A stretch of 64,000 bases of DNA from Euborellia annulipes (GCA_023213315.1 JAKCPI010010661.1:53595-117594); one strand, 5' to 3'. Shown: positions 1-9,600, numbered from the stretch's first letter. Numbers and translations are program-made. The notes: generated from the sequence alone by a model not told the origin.

Positions 1-59
1 AATGATTGCTTGTTTTATAAATAAAATAATAAAATAATTTAGAATTTAGATTCTGGGAC

Positions 60-225
60 GGAGTTTTTAATTAAAATAATAAATATGAATAAATAAAAAA
101 AAAATATTTTTAGATAAATTTATATTTTTTAGTACTAAAAATTTTTAAATGTATGTGGGGGGGGGGCGTCATACGATTAAATATTTTTAAGGGAGGCGTT
201 GTAACATAAAGTTTGGAAACCACTT
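60..225 (-). repeat. hAT-like MITE, copy 1 (family E)
   Basis: The right end reads, on the minus strand, as a hAT-type terminus (CANGTGGTTTCCAAACTTTATG-like), followed by GTTACNACGCCTCCC, an AT-rich body and a long G tract. The same order of blocks recurs near 2.6 and 3.7 kb, which defines a family. The outer left end is not resolved, so the start is approximate. No coding capacity. Confidence 0.6.
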
Positions 226-228
226 GCC

Positions 229-593
229 TAAAGTAAGACTCATTCTAGAAAATTATACTATGTGTAAAACCCAAAGGCTGATCCAGGGAAGTTTTTCAGG
301 GTTTTAATTTTTTTCTGATTAGACGCGAAATCTATTGTTAATTATTTTATTTATTAGGATTGAATTAGAGGTTGAAAAATTGAAAAAAAATGTTTGTGTC
401 CTGGCGTTCTTTACATTATTACAAAGTGACGAATCTGTATTTCCATGTTTTTTCGTATTATTTAGGTTTTTTGGTTTTGCGTATCTATACACTTAATATA
501 AACGAACAGCTCTCCTGAAAAATGATAGAAATTGAGATACGCCACTACGTGTTTCAGACGACGATATATCAAAATAATATAAACAAAACAATA
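229..593. other. AT-rich stretch without a recognised feature
   Basis: Low-complexity AT-rich sequence with no open frame of note, no RNA gene and no repeat that I could pair with another part of the window. Confidence 0.4.
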
Positions 594-710
594 TTAATAA
601 TATATATATTATTAATAACGGTTATCGTAAAAAGTCTTATAAGGCCTAAGTTGCCGAAAAGACTGTGTGAATGTGTGTGTTAATGTGAGAGTTGTTAAAA
701 AAAAAAAATT
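594..710 (+). repeat. SINE-1 fragment, 5' truncated
   Basis: Carries only the 3' half of the tRNA-derived SINE-1 family: AACGGTTATCGTAAAAAGTC, then GGCCTAAGTTGCCGAAAAG, ACTGTGTGAATGTG, a GT-rich tail and a terminal A tract. The tRNA-like head and the hairpin are absent, as expected for 5'-truncated retroposition. Confidence 0.75.
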
Positions 711-839
711 GGATTAGGGGTTGAAAAATTGAAAAAAATGTTTTTTAAATTTTTTTTTAGCTAAATCGAAGCCAAATAAATAGAAATCATTCAAAAAATA
801 GCGTTCATTATTATTTTATAATATTAAGGGATGAGATGA

Positions 840-1709
840 AGGGTTGATTATTTAAGAAAGGCCTTGGAATATTCCAAATCACTTGTTGACATTCTTTTAC
901 AGCTCTAAATATAGTTAGATTAGAACAAAAGGTATTTTTTTACTTTTAATAAAAAGGGAATTGTTATTTTCATCTATTTATTCCTATAATAAGAGAGAAG
1001 AGACAAGTTTATCTCGTTCAGTCGAGAGCGTGGCCTGCTGGCAGGCGCTGCTATCTTTTTTGTGTTTAAAGTGAATCAAAGTGAATAATTGATATAGTGT
1101 AACCCACCCTGACCACACCGTCAGCCAGCACACCCTCTTGAGAGTCTTATTAAAGGTAATTATTATACATTTTATCGATGAAAAAAAAAATGATAGAAAC
1201 AAATAATTTGACTGCGAAAAACGATTCTTTTGAATATGAAATTAAATATTTTGTATTTCACTAAGGGTAGAGGGAGAATATAAGTTGTTGAAAGGGGGAG
1301 GGGGAGTGTAGGTGTCATTGAAAACAAAATTAGTTTTTTTTTTTTTTATTTTTTTTTTTAAATACTCACTTTTTTTCTCATTCACACTCAACACTCACAC
1401 ACACATTCTTTCTCTTTCTATGTGGCCTATATTTTTGTAAATCAAATTTCCTTATTATACTTTTACACAGGGGTGGATTAAGGATTGAAAATTAAAATAA
1501 AATAATTTCAAATTAAAATTAAAATAATTATTTATAAATGTATTCAAATTATTTTTATAGTAATTTTGCGGTGAAGGCTCGCATTTCCTTAAAGGGGGGG
1601 GCTATGAAGGCATTAACCAGGGGGGTTAATGCCCCATCCCCTATAATGCACAAAGATATTAATGTTTTTTAATACTTTTACTAAAAAATAAGTGCATTCC
1701 GTTTGAGTT
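840..1709 (+). repeat. Repeat R, copy 1 (possible duplicated first-exon unit)
   Basis: The part from 1064 to 1709 is strongly similar to 2743-3618, and the part from 840 to about 1500 is similar, with more divergence, to 39330-39855; all are in the same orientation. It contains a TTCAGTCGAG initiator-like site at about 1018, then roughly 130 bp later AAAG followed by a donor-like GTAATT (GT at 1156). It also holds a remnant of a reverse SINE-1 tail (about 1345-1410) and ends in GTGCATTCCGTTTGAGT. It may be a dispersed repeat or a duplicated promoter and first exon; I cannot decide. No coding frame is conserved between copies. Confidence 0.55.
1016..1155 (+). promoter_or_regulatory. Initiator-like site and donor-bounded segment in repeat R1
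   Basis: TCAGT-type initiator sequences are typical of arthropod core promoters; TTCAGTCG occurs here and CTCAGTTG at the equivalent place in the copy at 39.5 kb. Both copies are followed by AAG and a GTAAnT donor. No TATA box and no convincing downstream promoter element are visible, so this is a weak promoter call. Confidence 0.2.
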
Positions 1710-2011
1710 AAAAAAAAAATTAAATTATATTCAATATTTAGCAAATAGTATAGTAGGATAGAAACATTTTAATGTTATTCTAAAATTTCTTATTACTGGG
1801 GCGGAATTAATTTTTGAAGATTTCGAAACTCTCATAAACAGATAATAATAACACTGGGTAACTTAGGAACCCTTCGAATCCCTTGCAGAATTTTGTAGGG
1901 ATTTTTTTCATTAGGTAGAAAAGTAAGATATGATTAGTCCACTTAGAATTTTCCTGGGGTGAGTTACCGCATCTTTTTGTATATAGAACTAATCTCAATT
2001 CGGATTTGAAT
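1710..2011. other. AT-rich stretch without a recognised feature
   Basis: Contains A tracts and short low-complexity runs only. No repeat pairing or coding signal was seen. Confidence 0.4.
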
Positions 2012-2290
2012 TTTTACTTTCTCTTACCCATATGTATAAGTTAATATACATATATATAGAGAGAAAGTATTGTATTCATGTCAAAAATTCGATGTCGAGA
2101 TTTTGATGGATATACACGTTTTGAGGTCCCCTGAATTCAAAAAAATGGTTTTCGCGACATGGTCTGTCTGTGTGTCTGTTTGGGTTCAATTTAAAGCATG
2201 AAGGAATTGAACTAGGAGGTTGAAATTTTATATTGAAATTAAACACCCCCCTAGGGGGTGAAAATAAGATTTGAGAAAAATATTTTTCTT
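2012..2290 (-). repeat. Element B, copy 1, truncated
   Basis: Begins with the hairpin end of element B (ACTTTCTCTTACC, an AT-rich loop, then TAGAGAGAAAGTA), followed by the CATGTCAAAAATTCGATG block, the TTTTGAGGTCCCCTGAAT block, the GTCTGTCTGTGTGTCTG block and GGAGGTTGAAATTTTATAT. It stops where a foldback unit begins at about 2295, so the other hairpin end is missing. Confidence 0.75.
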
Positions 2291-2294
2291 CAGG

Positions 2295-2504
2295 AATGAA
2301 AGTTAGAAGAAAACGCAACCAGAATGTTTTCTTTAAAAATATATTTTAACATCTGACGTTTCGGCTTTGGTCAAAGCCATCCTCAGAGCTGTTAGTGGTC
2401 ATCCGAGGATGGCTTTTACCAAGGCCGAAACGTAAGCTGTTGAAATATATTTTTAAATAAAAAATTCTGGTTGCGTTTTCTTCTAACTTTCATTCCTAAT
2501 ACAA
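2295..2504. repeat. Foldback unit with paired GAAACGT boxes
   Basis: A near-perfect palindrome: the left arm starts GAATGAAAGTTAGAAGAAAA and the right arm ends with its complement. Each arm has, next to the short central spacer, one copy of the box CTGAGGATGG...GCCGAAACGT; the minus-strand copy is 2353-2386 and the plus-strand copy 2403-2436. In the minus-strand copy the internal stem is GGCTTTG/CAAAGCC and flanking bases can form a helix with one mismatch. This layout fits a non-autonomous Penelope-like unit with inverted terminal repeats. Confidence 0.6.
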
Positions 2505-2533
2505 ATTCCACCAGCCATAAAATACCCTTACAC

Positions 2534-2742
2534 CAGCGTTTTCCAAACTGTGAGGCGCGGCAGGGAGGTCTAGTCTGAGAGGCGCGAATATTGGCCCCCA
2601 GAACCAATTTTCCAAATTATTGCTAGTTTTAATATAAATATGAATAAATAAAAAAATATATTAAAAATGGGGGGGGGGGGGGGCGTCGTAAGATTAATTA
2701 TTTTTAAGGGAGGCGTGGTAACATAAAGTTTGGAAACCACTG
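2534..2742 (-). repeat. hAT-like MITE, copy 2 (family E)
   Basis: Both ends are visible: CAGCGTTTTCCAAACT on the left and AGTTTGGAAACCACTG on the right, imperfect inverted repeats with hAT character. The interior holds GCTAGTTTTAATATAAATA, an AT-rich block and a 15-G tract. It abuts repeat R copy 2 directly. No 8-bp duplication remains at its flanks. Confidence 0.65.
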
Positions 2743-3618
2743 GTTTAAAGTGAATCAAAGTGAATAATTAATATAGTGTAACCCACCCTGACCTCACCGT
2801 CAACCCGCACACCCTCTAGAGTGTCTTATTAAAGGTAATTATTATGCATTTTATCGTTGAAAAAAAAAAAAATGATAGAAACAAATAATTTGACTGCGAA
2901 AAATGATTCTTTTGAATATGAAATTAAATATTTTGTATTTCACTAAGGGTAGAGGGAGCTGTTGAAAGGCGGAGGGGGAGTGTAGTTGTCATTGAAAAAA
3001 AATTAGTTTTTTATTTTTTATTTTTTTTTTTAACACCTTTTTTTTTCTCATTCACACTCAACAATCACACACACATTGACACTGTCTTTTCGGCAACTCA
3101 GGCCATATAAGACTTTATACGATAACCGTTATTAATTAATAATATACATATTGGGGGTCCAGGCATTTCTATTTAAGGCATTTGGTATCCATTTCGGACT
3201 GCCAGGGATCCGAACCCTCGACGTTCGGTATAGAAGGTAGGCACGCTACCAACTATACCAAGCCTGAGGACATTTTTTGATATTTTCTTAAGTCACCATT
3301 ATTTCCCATTATATTCTTTCTATATGGCCTATATTTTTGTTAATCAAATTTTCTTTAATATACTTTTACACAGGGGTAGATTAAGGGTTGAAAATTAAAA
3401 TAAAATAATTTCAAAATAAAATAATTATTTATAAATGTATTCAAATTATTTTGAGAGTAATTTCGCGGCGAAGGCTCGCATTTCCTAATAGAGAGGGGGG
3501 GGGAGGGGGAGGTATGAAGGCATTAACCAGGGGGTTAATGCCCTATCCCCTATAATGCACAAAGATATTAATGTTTTTTAATACTTTTACTAAAAAATAA
3601 GTGCATTTCGTTTGAGTC
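2743..3618 (+). repeat. Repeat R, copy 2
   Basis: Begins GTTTAAAGTGAATCAAAGTG and ends GTGCATTTCGTTTGAGT, matching 1064-1709 over its whole length except for an internal reverse SINE-1. It contains the same AAAG|GTAATT donor-like site (GT at 2835). Direct copies of hAT family E abut it on both sides. The part upstream of GTTTAAAG present in copy 1 is missing. Confidence 0.65.
3021..3271 (-). repeat. SINE-1, near full length
   Basis: On the minus strand: tRNA-like head with A box (TGGTATAGTTGG) and B box (GGTTCGGATCC), then CAGTCCG, GGGTCCCC-type linker, AACGGTTATCGTATAAAGTC, TTGCCGAAAAGAC, and a GT-rich, poly(A)-ended tail. One arm of the internal hairpin is deleted (TTTAAGGCATTTGGTATCC runs directly into the head). 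Repeat R copy 1 keeps only the tail of this insert. Confidence 0.85.
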
Positions 3619-3787
3619 GCTAGTTTTAATATAAATAAGAATAAATAAAAAAAATATTTAAATTTATATTTTTTAACATTAAAAATTTTTGTTTTTGTAT
3701 TATTTTATAAAATGGGAGGGGGAGGGGAGACGTCATAAGATTAAATGTTTTTAAGGGAGGCGTGGTAACATAAAGTTTGGAAACCAT
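3619..3787 (-). repeat. hAT-like MITE, copy 3 (family E)
   Basis: Starts inside the element at GCTAGTTTTAATATAAATA and ends AAGTTTGGAAACCATTG. It is colinear with the copy at 2.6 kb, so repeat R2 sits between two direct copies of this MITE. Confidence 0.6.
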
Positions 3788-3829
3788 TGTCTTAAGGGGT
3801 GATAAAAAAATAAAAAAAATTATTTTTTA

Positions 3830-3880
3830 AAGTTAACAGAAAGTTGTGTGCTGTGCAACCAATCACACCAGATTTTTATT
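3830..3880 (-). repeat. Element B fragment (one hairpin end)
   Basis: AGAAAGTTGTGTGCTGTGC followed by CAATCACACCAGATTTTT is half of the B-family large hairpin end. Nothing else of the element is present. Confidence 0.55.
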
Positions 3881-3885
3881 ATTAG

Positions 3886-4230
3886 GTACAAGTAATTTAA
3901 AAAAAAAGCTGCGGGTCTAGGGAGCCAAACTGGGTGCAGGGCACGCGTCAAAGGCGAGCATGTAATTAATAATTCCTCAAAAATAAACCTCTGTGCGTGT
4001 TTGTAAATTGACCATCTATAATTTATATATTATTATTGTAAACAAGCGCACACCAAAACCCCCTTCTTGTTAGTTAATTCAACCATGAGCGAGGGAGGAG
4101 GGTGGGGGAGGAGGGGTCAGTTGAATTTATCAAATTTTCTTAATTCCTCTTTCAAAAACGGTCAAAAAAAAAAAAAACTACAAAAAACCATGAAACAAAT
4201 GAGGTGAGAGTGATTTGTAAGAACATGCAT
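3886..4230. other. Unique stretch without a recognised feature
   Basis: Mixed-composition sequence with a purine-rich GGAGGAGGGTGGGGGAGG run. No coding, RNA or repeat signal was supported. Confidence 0.35.
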
Positions 4231-4234
4231 TTAA

Positions 4235-4290
4235 TGATAGCTCTCTCTCTCTCTCTCTCTCGTGTTTTTTTTTTCTCTCTCTCTCTCCCC
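4235..4290. repeat. CT microsatellite
   Basis: Two (CT)n runs are separated by a short T tract. Simple sequence; no further meaning is claimed. Confidence 0.9.
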
Positions 4291-4489
4291 TCCCCGTCCC
4301 CTTCTCCCGATACTCTTGTGATGTTTTGAAAGCTGTCAATCTAAATTTCATCAATAAATGTCAATCTCACTGTTATACTCTCCCCGTTATCAATATTCTT
4401 CTCTAAAATGTTGCTGTAGCATTATCAAAAACAAAAAAATTGCAAATTGTTACAATAATCAAGATACTGTTTTTAATTATTAAATTTAC

Positions 4490-4565
4490 TAGCCGCTCCG
4501 CCCGCCTTTGGACCTCTCTCGAGCTGGCACGGGCCCGCAACCGACGGACCCTCGCCTTGTCTTAA
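4490..4565 (-). repeat. GC-rich repeat end, possibly Helitron-like
   Basis: ACTAGCCGCTCCGCCCGCC on the plus strand reads on the minus strand as a GC-rich hairpin-like run ending GGCTAGT. Related sequence occurs at 37.42-37.53 kb and 39.18-39.22 kb (GCGTAGCTAGTA). A hairpin followed by CTAG|T is the classic 3' end of Helitrons, but no 5' TC end could be paired, so the assignment is tentative. Confidence 0.3.
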
Positions 4566-4650
4566 TCTAATAGGCCTACCGCAATTTTTCAGTCAACTCA
4601 TTTCATGCAAAAATACATATCCTACTCTCTTATTCCTTGAAGGAATTTAT

Positions 4651-4790
4651 AGACCCTGTTATGCATTAGTGTGTAGCCCCAAAAAATTAAAAATTGTGTT
4701 AAGCAAGGAATATTGTTTAAATCATAATTAATATTTTTTAATATATTTAAAAAATATATTTTATTATTATTAAAAAAATTATATAAAAAC
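4651..4790 (+). repeat. GGACCC-type MITE, partial copy
   Basis: AGACCCTGTTATGCATTAG followed by AAAATTGTGTTAAGCAAGG and ATTGTTTAAATCATAATTA matches one half of the MITEs at 5.2 and 8.0 kb. The second terminus is lost in AT-rich sequence. Confidence 0.6.
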
Positions 4791-5005
4791 AAAAAAAAAT
4801 TATTTCGCGGGATATATATATATATATATATATGGGGAGTGACCGTCAGTCTGTCTGTCGTTATCCAATCCGAGCCCCATCCCCAAATATCTCTGAGGAA
4901 AAAATAATAAAAATTTAATTATATTTTTTATTATTTTTCATTTGAGAGATTTAATAATTTAATTAATTTTAATTGTCTTTAATTTTTCATTTGGATTTAA
5001 TTTTT

Positions 5006-5525
5006 CATACGTCCTGAGGCTTGGTGTAGTGGCTAGCATGCTGGCCTTCTATACCAAGGGTCGCGGGTTTGAATCCCAGGCAATTGAATGATTTTATTTA
5101 AGCCATTTGGATACCAAATGGCTTAAATAAGAATGCCTGGACCCACAATAAATATATATTAATAAATAACGGGTATCGTCAAAGTCTTAAATGGACCCTG
5201 TTATGCAATGGTGTTTCAAAGACCAAACATCGAGTTTTGAGAAAATCAACATTAAAGTTTTTTGTTTTCATTGGATTATATATAATTTTTCTTGTCAATT
5301 GTGCAAGTAACATTAAATATAAATTTTTTTAGGACATATTTCATAAAAATTACTATTAATTATAGCATTTGAAACAATATTCCGTGCTTAACACAATTTT
5401 GAATTTTTTGGTCTTTGACACACCATTGCATAACAGGGTCCAAATGGTCTAAGTTGCCGAAAATACTGTGTGATTGAATGGGAGTGGGAGTGGGAAAAAA
5501 GTGCGTTTAAAAAAAAAAAAAAATT
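5006..5525 (+). repeat. SINE-1, full length, split by a MITE
   Basis: Head GAGGCTTGGTGTAGTGGCTA and B box GGTTTGAATCCC, hairpin TTTAAGCCATTTGG / CCAAATGGCTTAAA with apex TTGGATACCAA, GAATGCCTGGACCC, ATCGTCAAAGTCTTAAAT, [MITE], GGTCTAAGTTGCCGAAAA, GTGGGAGTGGG and poly(A). Removing the MITE plus one copy of its 4-bp duplication restores a continuous SINE. Confidence 0.85.
5193..5441 (-). mobile_element. GGACCC-type MITE with AAAT target duplication
   Basis: 249 bp. Termini GGACCCTGTTATGCAATGG and CCATTGCATAACAGGGTCC are perfect inverted repeats. AAAT flanks both sides, and the interrupted SINE shows that AAAT was single before insertion. A 251-bp relative lies at 7969-8219. No open frame; I do not recognise the transposon superfamily. 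Confidence 0.85.
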
Positions 5526-5765
5526 TTAAGGCAAAACAAAACTCAATGCTTTCAAATGTACAAATTGTGGATTTTCTGGAATTTTTTACTCAGAATTTTA
5601 CTGAGAATTTGAGGGCCAGAATATTTTTCCTAGACTATCCATAACGTCCTCTATAAGACTGCTTTTAATTTTGTTTCAAAATTCAAACGATAACCAAACA
5701 GAGCGTGACAGACGGACACTCCGCTATTATATATATATATAGATTTTTCAAGAAAATTTCTAATA

Positions 5766-6289
5766 CAAAATCCTCTGTTTCAAATCAATTTGAAACAACG
5801 TACTCTTAATGGATTTTCCAACATTTAAGAGAAAAAATTATTGATACACCTGATGAAGCTATCATTTTTTGAGGTAGTGTTTTTTTTTTCAACAAAATTG
5901 GTGTTATTAATAAAAAAACTATTTAAATATATTTTTAATAACAGAGCACCCTCCCCCTTGGCTTTTTCCTTTTTGGCCCTCGTTTAACATTCGTGTACAT
6001 ATATTAATCAGATAGAAAATAACACTCTAAAGATAGAATAAAGATTAGGCCCACAAAAAAAAAAACTGCCTACCTCGGGTTGCTCACTATTTTTTTTTTG
6101 ACTGGTGTTTCGTGTCCTCATTAATCTAAATAATTAATATGTATGCAATGAAGAAAAAAAAGAATTTTTTTTCTAAGTTAACACAATCATAAATAATATT
6201 ACGATAAAAAATAATTATAAATTCAAATCAAAATTGAATTTTTATTTTTTTGAAGGTAAAAATATTAATCTGGCTTGAAATATTTAAAC
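5766..6289. other. AT-rich stretch without a recognised feature
   Basis: Contains A and T tracts. Nothing pairs with the repeat families found elsewhere in the window. Confidence 0.35.
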
Positions 6290-6292
6290 TTA

Positions 6293-6482
6293 GGCTGAAC
6301 GCACACCAATATAGCAAAAACGTTTTCTATGTGTCAACGCGCACCGAGGAGACAAAACACATTCGACATCATTGAACAAAATGTTTTGCCATTGAGCATT
6401 TTGCTCAATTGGTGTGCGTTGGCATTGAGCAAAACATTTTGCTCTTAGGCAAGAGTTTTGCTCAATTGGTGTGCGTTCAGCC
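6293..6482. mobile_element. Harbinger-type MITE
   Basis: 190 bp. Termini GGCTGAACGCACACCAAT and ATTGGTGTGCGTTCAGCC are inverted repeats, flanked by TTA on both sides (6290-6292 and 6483-6485). A 3-bp TTA/TAA duplication is the hallmark of PIF/Harbinger elements. The interior repeats CAATTGGTGTGCGTT and GAGCAAAACATTTTG motifs in both orientations. Non-coding. Confidence 0.85.
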
Positions 6483-6566
6483 TTAGTGTATGTGGGTGGC
6501 ATGTTAGGCCATTTAGACACATCTTCATTTGAAAGTCAATATAATTTGAATATGGAAACATTAAGT

Positions 6567-6666
6567 TGCCCTCGGACCGTGGTGTACTGGCCTTCTATAC
6601 CAAGGGTCGAGGGCTTGGATCCCAGGCAGTCCGATGATTTTATTTAAGCCATTTGGATACCAAAAG
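6567..6666 (+). repeat. SINE-1 head fragment
   Basis: CCCTCGGACCGTGGTGTA, CTGGCCTTCTATACCAAGG, the B-box region and the first hairpin arm up to TTGGATACCAAA. The body and tail are missing. Confidence 0.75.
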
Positions 6667-6751
6667 TTCAGCACTCTACACTTTAATCATAAACTTTTAT
6701 TAAAAAAATTGTAATTTTTTCTTGAAATTAGGATCTTTAATTTTACTATTA

Positions 6752-6835
6752 TAAAGCACGTGACCCATGGCTCATAGAGAAGACATGAGCTTCTCGTACC
6801 TGTGAACTCGGGTTTGCTTCCCGTCCCAAGCGAGA
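6752..6835 (+). repeat. SINE-2 head fragment
   Basis: CACGTGACCCATGGCTCATAG, CTTCTCGTACCTG, CTCGGGTTTGCTTCCCG and CCAAGCGAG match the tRNA-like head of SINE-2 (complete copies at 21.4 and 43.7 kb, reverse). The hairpin and 3' domain are not recognisable. Confidence 0.6.
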
Positions 6836-7104
6836 AAGAAAGAGAAATTGTCTAGGGTCTACCAATCATTTGGGTAGAAAATATTTCAAGGGGTGATTTG
6901 AGGTTAGCATTACATCAGATTATTGATAGGGAATCCCCTTTTTAAGGAGCTCACAAATCCAGGATTTCCCCATTGGAAAGCATTGTGTTCTCTCTCTCCT
7001 TACAAGAAAATTAAAGCCAATTATTAATTAAATCTTTCATTTGAAAAATAAAATTGCTATATGTATATTAACTTTGCCCATCAACGTAGGTTGGCATGAA
7101 AGTT

Positions 7105-7300
7105 AATGTAATCGTAAAAAAAATCGAAATTTTTCTGAAGCTGCCAAAATGCGTTTTGAGATCCCCTGAATCCATTTAAGAAGTTTTTGGAATGATGTCT
7201 GTGTGTGTGTCTGTGTGTGTGTGTGCTGTATGTCTGTGGTAATTTTTCGTCAACGAAAAAACTCAAAAACTATTCATTCAATTGTTTTGAAATTTTGCAC
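7105..7300 (-). repeat. Sequence related to element B (diverged)
   Basis: CGTTTTGAGATCCCCTGAAT followed by a GTCTGTGTGTG block and CTCAAAAACTATTCATTC, TTTGAAATTTTGCACCC resembles the middle of element B but in a distinct version; no hairpin end was found. Confidence 0.45.
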
Positions 7301-7343
7301 CCATAAACAGGGGTAGAGGCCAAGAACTGAAAAGCTTTTGGTA

Positions 7344-7655
7344 AACATCGGACCATTCCCCCCCTGGCTCTAGGGGGGGGACAAAGATTTTTGTCTTACA
7401 TTGGATTACCTATAATTTTTTTATATATTCAGAAACTAGACTAAACTTTCTCCCGAGTAAAATGATATATAATATGTATAACATCGGACCATTAGGGGGC
7501 TCTAGGGGGGGGGACAAAAATTTTTTCTTACATAACCTATAATTTTTTTTATATTTAGAAACTAGACTTCCTCCCGAGTAAAATGATATATAATATGTAT
7601 AACATCGAACCATCAGGGGGGCTCTAGGGGGGGGACAAATATTTTTTCTTGAGTA
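7344..7655. repeat. Tandem repeat, about 2.4 units of 121-136 bp
   Basis: Units begin AACATCGGACCATT at 7344, AACATCGGACCATTAGG at 7480 and AACATCGAACCATCAGG at 7601. Each contains GGCTCTAGGGGGGGG, a CTATAATTTTTTT block and TCCCGAGTAAAATGATATAT. The last unit is truncated after the G tract. Confidence 0.85.
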
Positions 7656-7732
7656 GTGGGTGGGCAAAGTTGTGCCTCGGCTTAGTCCGACCCTTTATTT
7701 TTTTTAAATTTATTTAAAGACAATGCGGAGCA

Positions 7733-8385
7733 AGGCCGTAATACAGATTGAAGACGAAATAAAACAAGACTTCCGAATTATTTTGATTTTTCCTCTGTCG
7801 ACGTTTCGGGGACTAAACGTCACCCATCTTCAGGTGGTAGCTGCACTCGATGGTATTCGCAGAACACAGGGTCCATATATAAATATTACGGCCTTCCTCC
7901 ACATTGTCTTTGATGGTATTTGGACTTACTTCTACCTAATTATTGCTGACTATAACGTATTTATATATGGACTCTGTTATGCAATGGTGTTTCAAAGACT
8001 TAAAAATTCAAAAGAGTTAAGCACGGAATATTATTTCAAATGCTATAATTAATAGTATTTTTTTATGAAATATGTCCTAAAAAAATTTATATTTAATGTT
8101 ACTTGCACAATTGACAACAAAAATTATATATAATCCAATGAAAACAAAAAAACTTTAATGTTGATTTTCTCAAAACTCGATAGCTGGCGCTTTGACACAC
8201 TAATGCGATAACGGGGTCCATATAATCCTGCGTTTCTGCGAGTACCATCGAGTGCAGGGCTAACAAGATCGGTCCTGAAGATGGGTGACGTTTAGTCCCC
8301 GAAACGACGACAGAGGAAAAATAAATAATTCGGGCCAATAGAAGTCTTGTTTTATTTCGTCTTCAAATTTATTTAAGGTCTTTTT
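7733..8385. repeat. Foldback unit with paired GAAACGT boxes, split by a MITE
   Basis: Arms 7733-7870 and 8218-8385 are inverted copies (GAAGACGAAATAAAACAAGAC near one end and its complement near the other). The right box starts at 8275 (CTGAAGATGGG...CCCGAAACG), with a GGG(T)GAC/GTCCCC stem; the left box is at 7798-7832 on the minus strand. The GGACTC-type MITE sits in the spacer. Confidence 0.65.
7969..8219 (+). mobile_element. GGACCC-type MITE with ATAT target duplication
   Basis: 251 bp, termini GGACTCTGTTATGCAATGG and TTAGTGTGTCAAAG-type complement ending ATAACGGGGTCC. ATAT flanks both ends (7965-7968 and 8220-8223). The interior is homologous to the MITE at 5193-5441 in the opposite orientation. 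Confidence 0.8.
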
Positions 8386-8421
8386 GGCATCTGAGGCCAT
8401 TGTAGCCGATTCAATTGAAAT
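8365..8421 (-). repeat. SINE-2 tail fragment
   Basis: AAGGTCTTTTTGGCATCTGAGGCC-type sequence followed by GTAGCCGATTCAATTGAA: the shared 3' domain and half of the SINE-2 hairpin, read on the minus strand. Confidence 0.6.
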
Positions 8422-8671
8422 ATGGAAATATTGAGTCAAGTATCGCAATGTGATTAAGTCATTCCGCCCCGAATAGATTAGAAAAAATAATTATGAATCC
8501 TTCTTCGCATCAGGATCATCTAATTTCTTCTGTGCTAAAAGAAAAAAAATAGGAATGCGTTCACTTAATATAAAGATAGAATTGTCTGTCTGTCTGTCTA
8601 TGTATGAATGAATGAATGAATTCCTGCCTCGCAAGTTGTTTGGTTATCAAACCTCTGAGAGTTTCCTTACC

Positions 8672-8698
8672 GATAAGTGATTAGTGATAAGTGATAAG
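8672..8698 (+). promoter_or_regulatory. Cluster of three GATAAG motifs
   Basis: GATAAG occurs at 8672, 8686 and 8693 in one orientation, next to a GC-richer, repeat-poor block (8700-8900). GATA-factor sites cluster like this in animal enhancers; chance or a small tandem duplication is also possible. Confidence 0.3.
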
Positions 8699-9233
8699 TC
8701 GCCCCCGCAGCTGCGCGTAATTAAGCTCTCCCCCTCCCACCCCGTCGTCCTCGTCCTTGCCTACGACGACGACACTCAGTGAGTTCAATTCACTCACCAA
8801 AAACCTGTCGCCATTGCTGAAGGCCCTTTTGTTAATGGATCGCCTCTGCCCTATCCCTATCACACACCAGCATTTTAATTAAAACCAACCCGCAGCCCAC
8901 CCCCCTCCCCCCACTCTTAGTCTATCACCTTAAAAAAAAATCACGCCTCATAAATTAAATTCGATTTTCTTATTCTTTTTTTTTTCTTTAATATTGCAAA
9001 AAAAAAATCAATATTTTTGTTGGATGAATTTATTTAAGTTCACGATAAGCGTTATTTTTATTTTTGGCCTCTAGCCACTACCAAACAAATTTATCAGGAG
9101 ATACACAGAGAAATATACAACGATTAGAGGCTTATTTAGAGGTACTAAATAATAATCGCACTTTTTAATTTTTGAAGTAGGAGTAAAAAAAAATTAGCAA
9201 TGTCAGTTCAGTGTTATATTAAATTAACCAGAG

Positions 9234-9266
9234 TGACGTTTCGGTCGCATATGGGACCATCGTCAG
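9234..9266 (-). other. Hammerhead-like GAAACGTC box
   Basis: On the minus strand: CTGACGA, T, stem GGTC/GACC around CCATATGC, then GAAACGTCA. It fits the core seen elsewhere in the window. No matching inverted partner was identified. Confidence 0.45.
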
Positions 9267-9494
9267 TGATACAATGTTGTTTTATTCAATCCTGATTGAT
9301 TGTAAGATACCCTAAGCGAGCAAGTCACTCACTCTTAATACATAAGGCCCCTATAGATTAAATAAATATTGTATAATTTGCAATGATAATTAAATATAAT
9401 TCAAACTAGTTAGAGCCTTGTTTGAAAAGGATGGTATTTTTCAATCAATGCTCAAATATATTGTTCAATAGCCAGTCAATAAATCGTTTAAAAT

Positions 9495-9600
9495 AGGAAG
9501 TTTGCGAGATTTGTTTGTGCTTAAGATTGGGCAAAATTGCACCCCCTGGAGTCGAACCAGGACCTCCAAGCTTTCGCGGCGGGCGGACTTAATAAATATA
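9495..9600 (-). repeat. SINE-3 (tRNA-like head), copy 1
   Basis: The minus strand reads GTCCGCCCGCCGCGAAAGC, GGTCCTGGTTCGACTCCAGG (a perfect B box) and GGGTGCAATTTT. The order GCGAAAG...GGTTCGAnTCCAG...GnGCAATT...ACAAACnn recurs at 15.27-15.38 kb with the same downstream block, so it is a dispersed element and not a tRNA gene. No A box of tRNA quality is left. Confidence 0.55.

Larger units (their letters stand above)
4811..5745 (+). repeat. Element D, copy 1, split by a SINE
   Basis: Starts in a TA run, then a GAGTGACCGTCAGTCTGTCTG end and TCCAATCCGAGCCCC, and finishes GACAGACGGACACTCCGCTA before another TA run. The interior (CAAAACTCAATGCTTTC, TTGAGGGCC, ATAACGTCCTCTATAAGA) matches 37.68-37.99 kb and 40.34-40.57 kb. 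A complete SINE-1 lies inside, and that SINE is itself split by a MITE: three insertion layers. Confidence 0.7.

Noticed and set aside
7344..7655. CRISPR-like array from three repeats
   Set aside because: Units are 121-136 bp contiguous repeats without unique spacers, in a eukaryotic setting.
9530..9590. Possible genuine tRNA gene on the minus strand (perfect B box)
   Set aside because: No complete cloverleaf or A box, and the same flanking body occurs at 15.3 kb, so it is a SINE.
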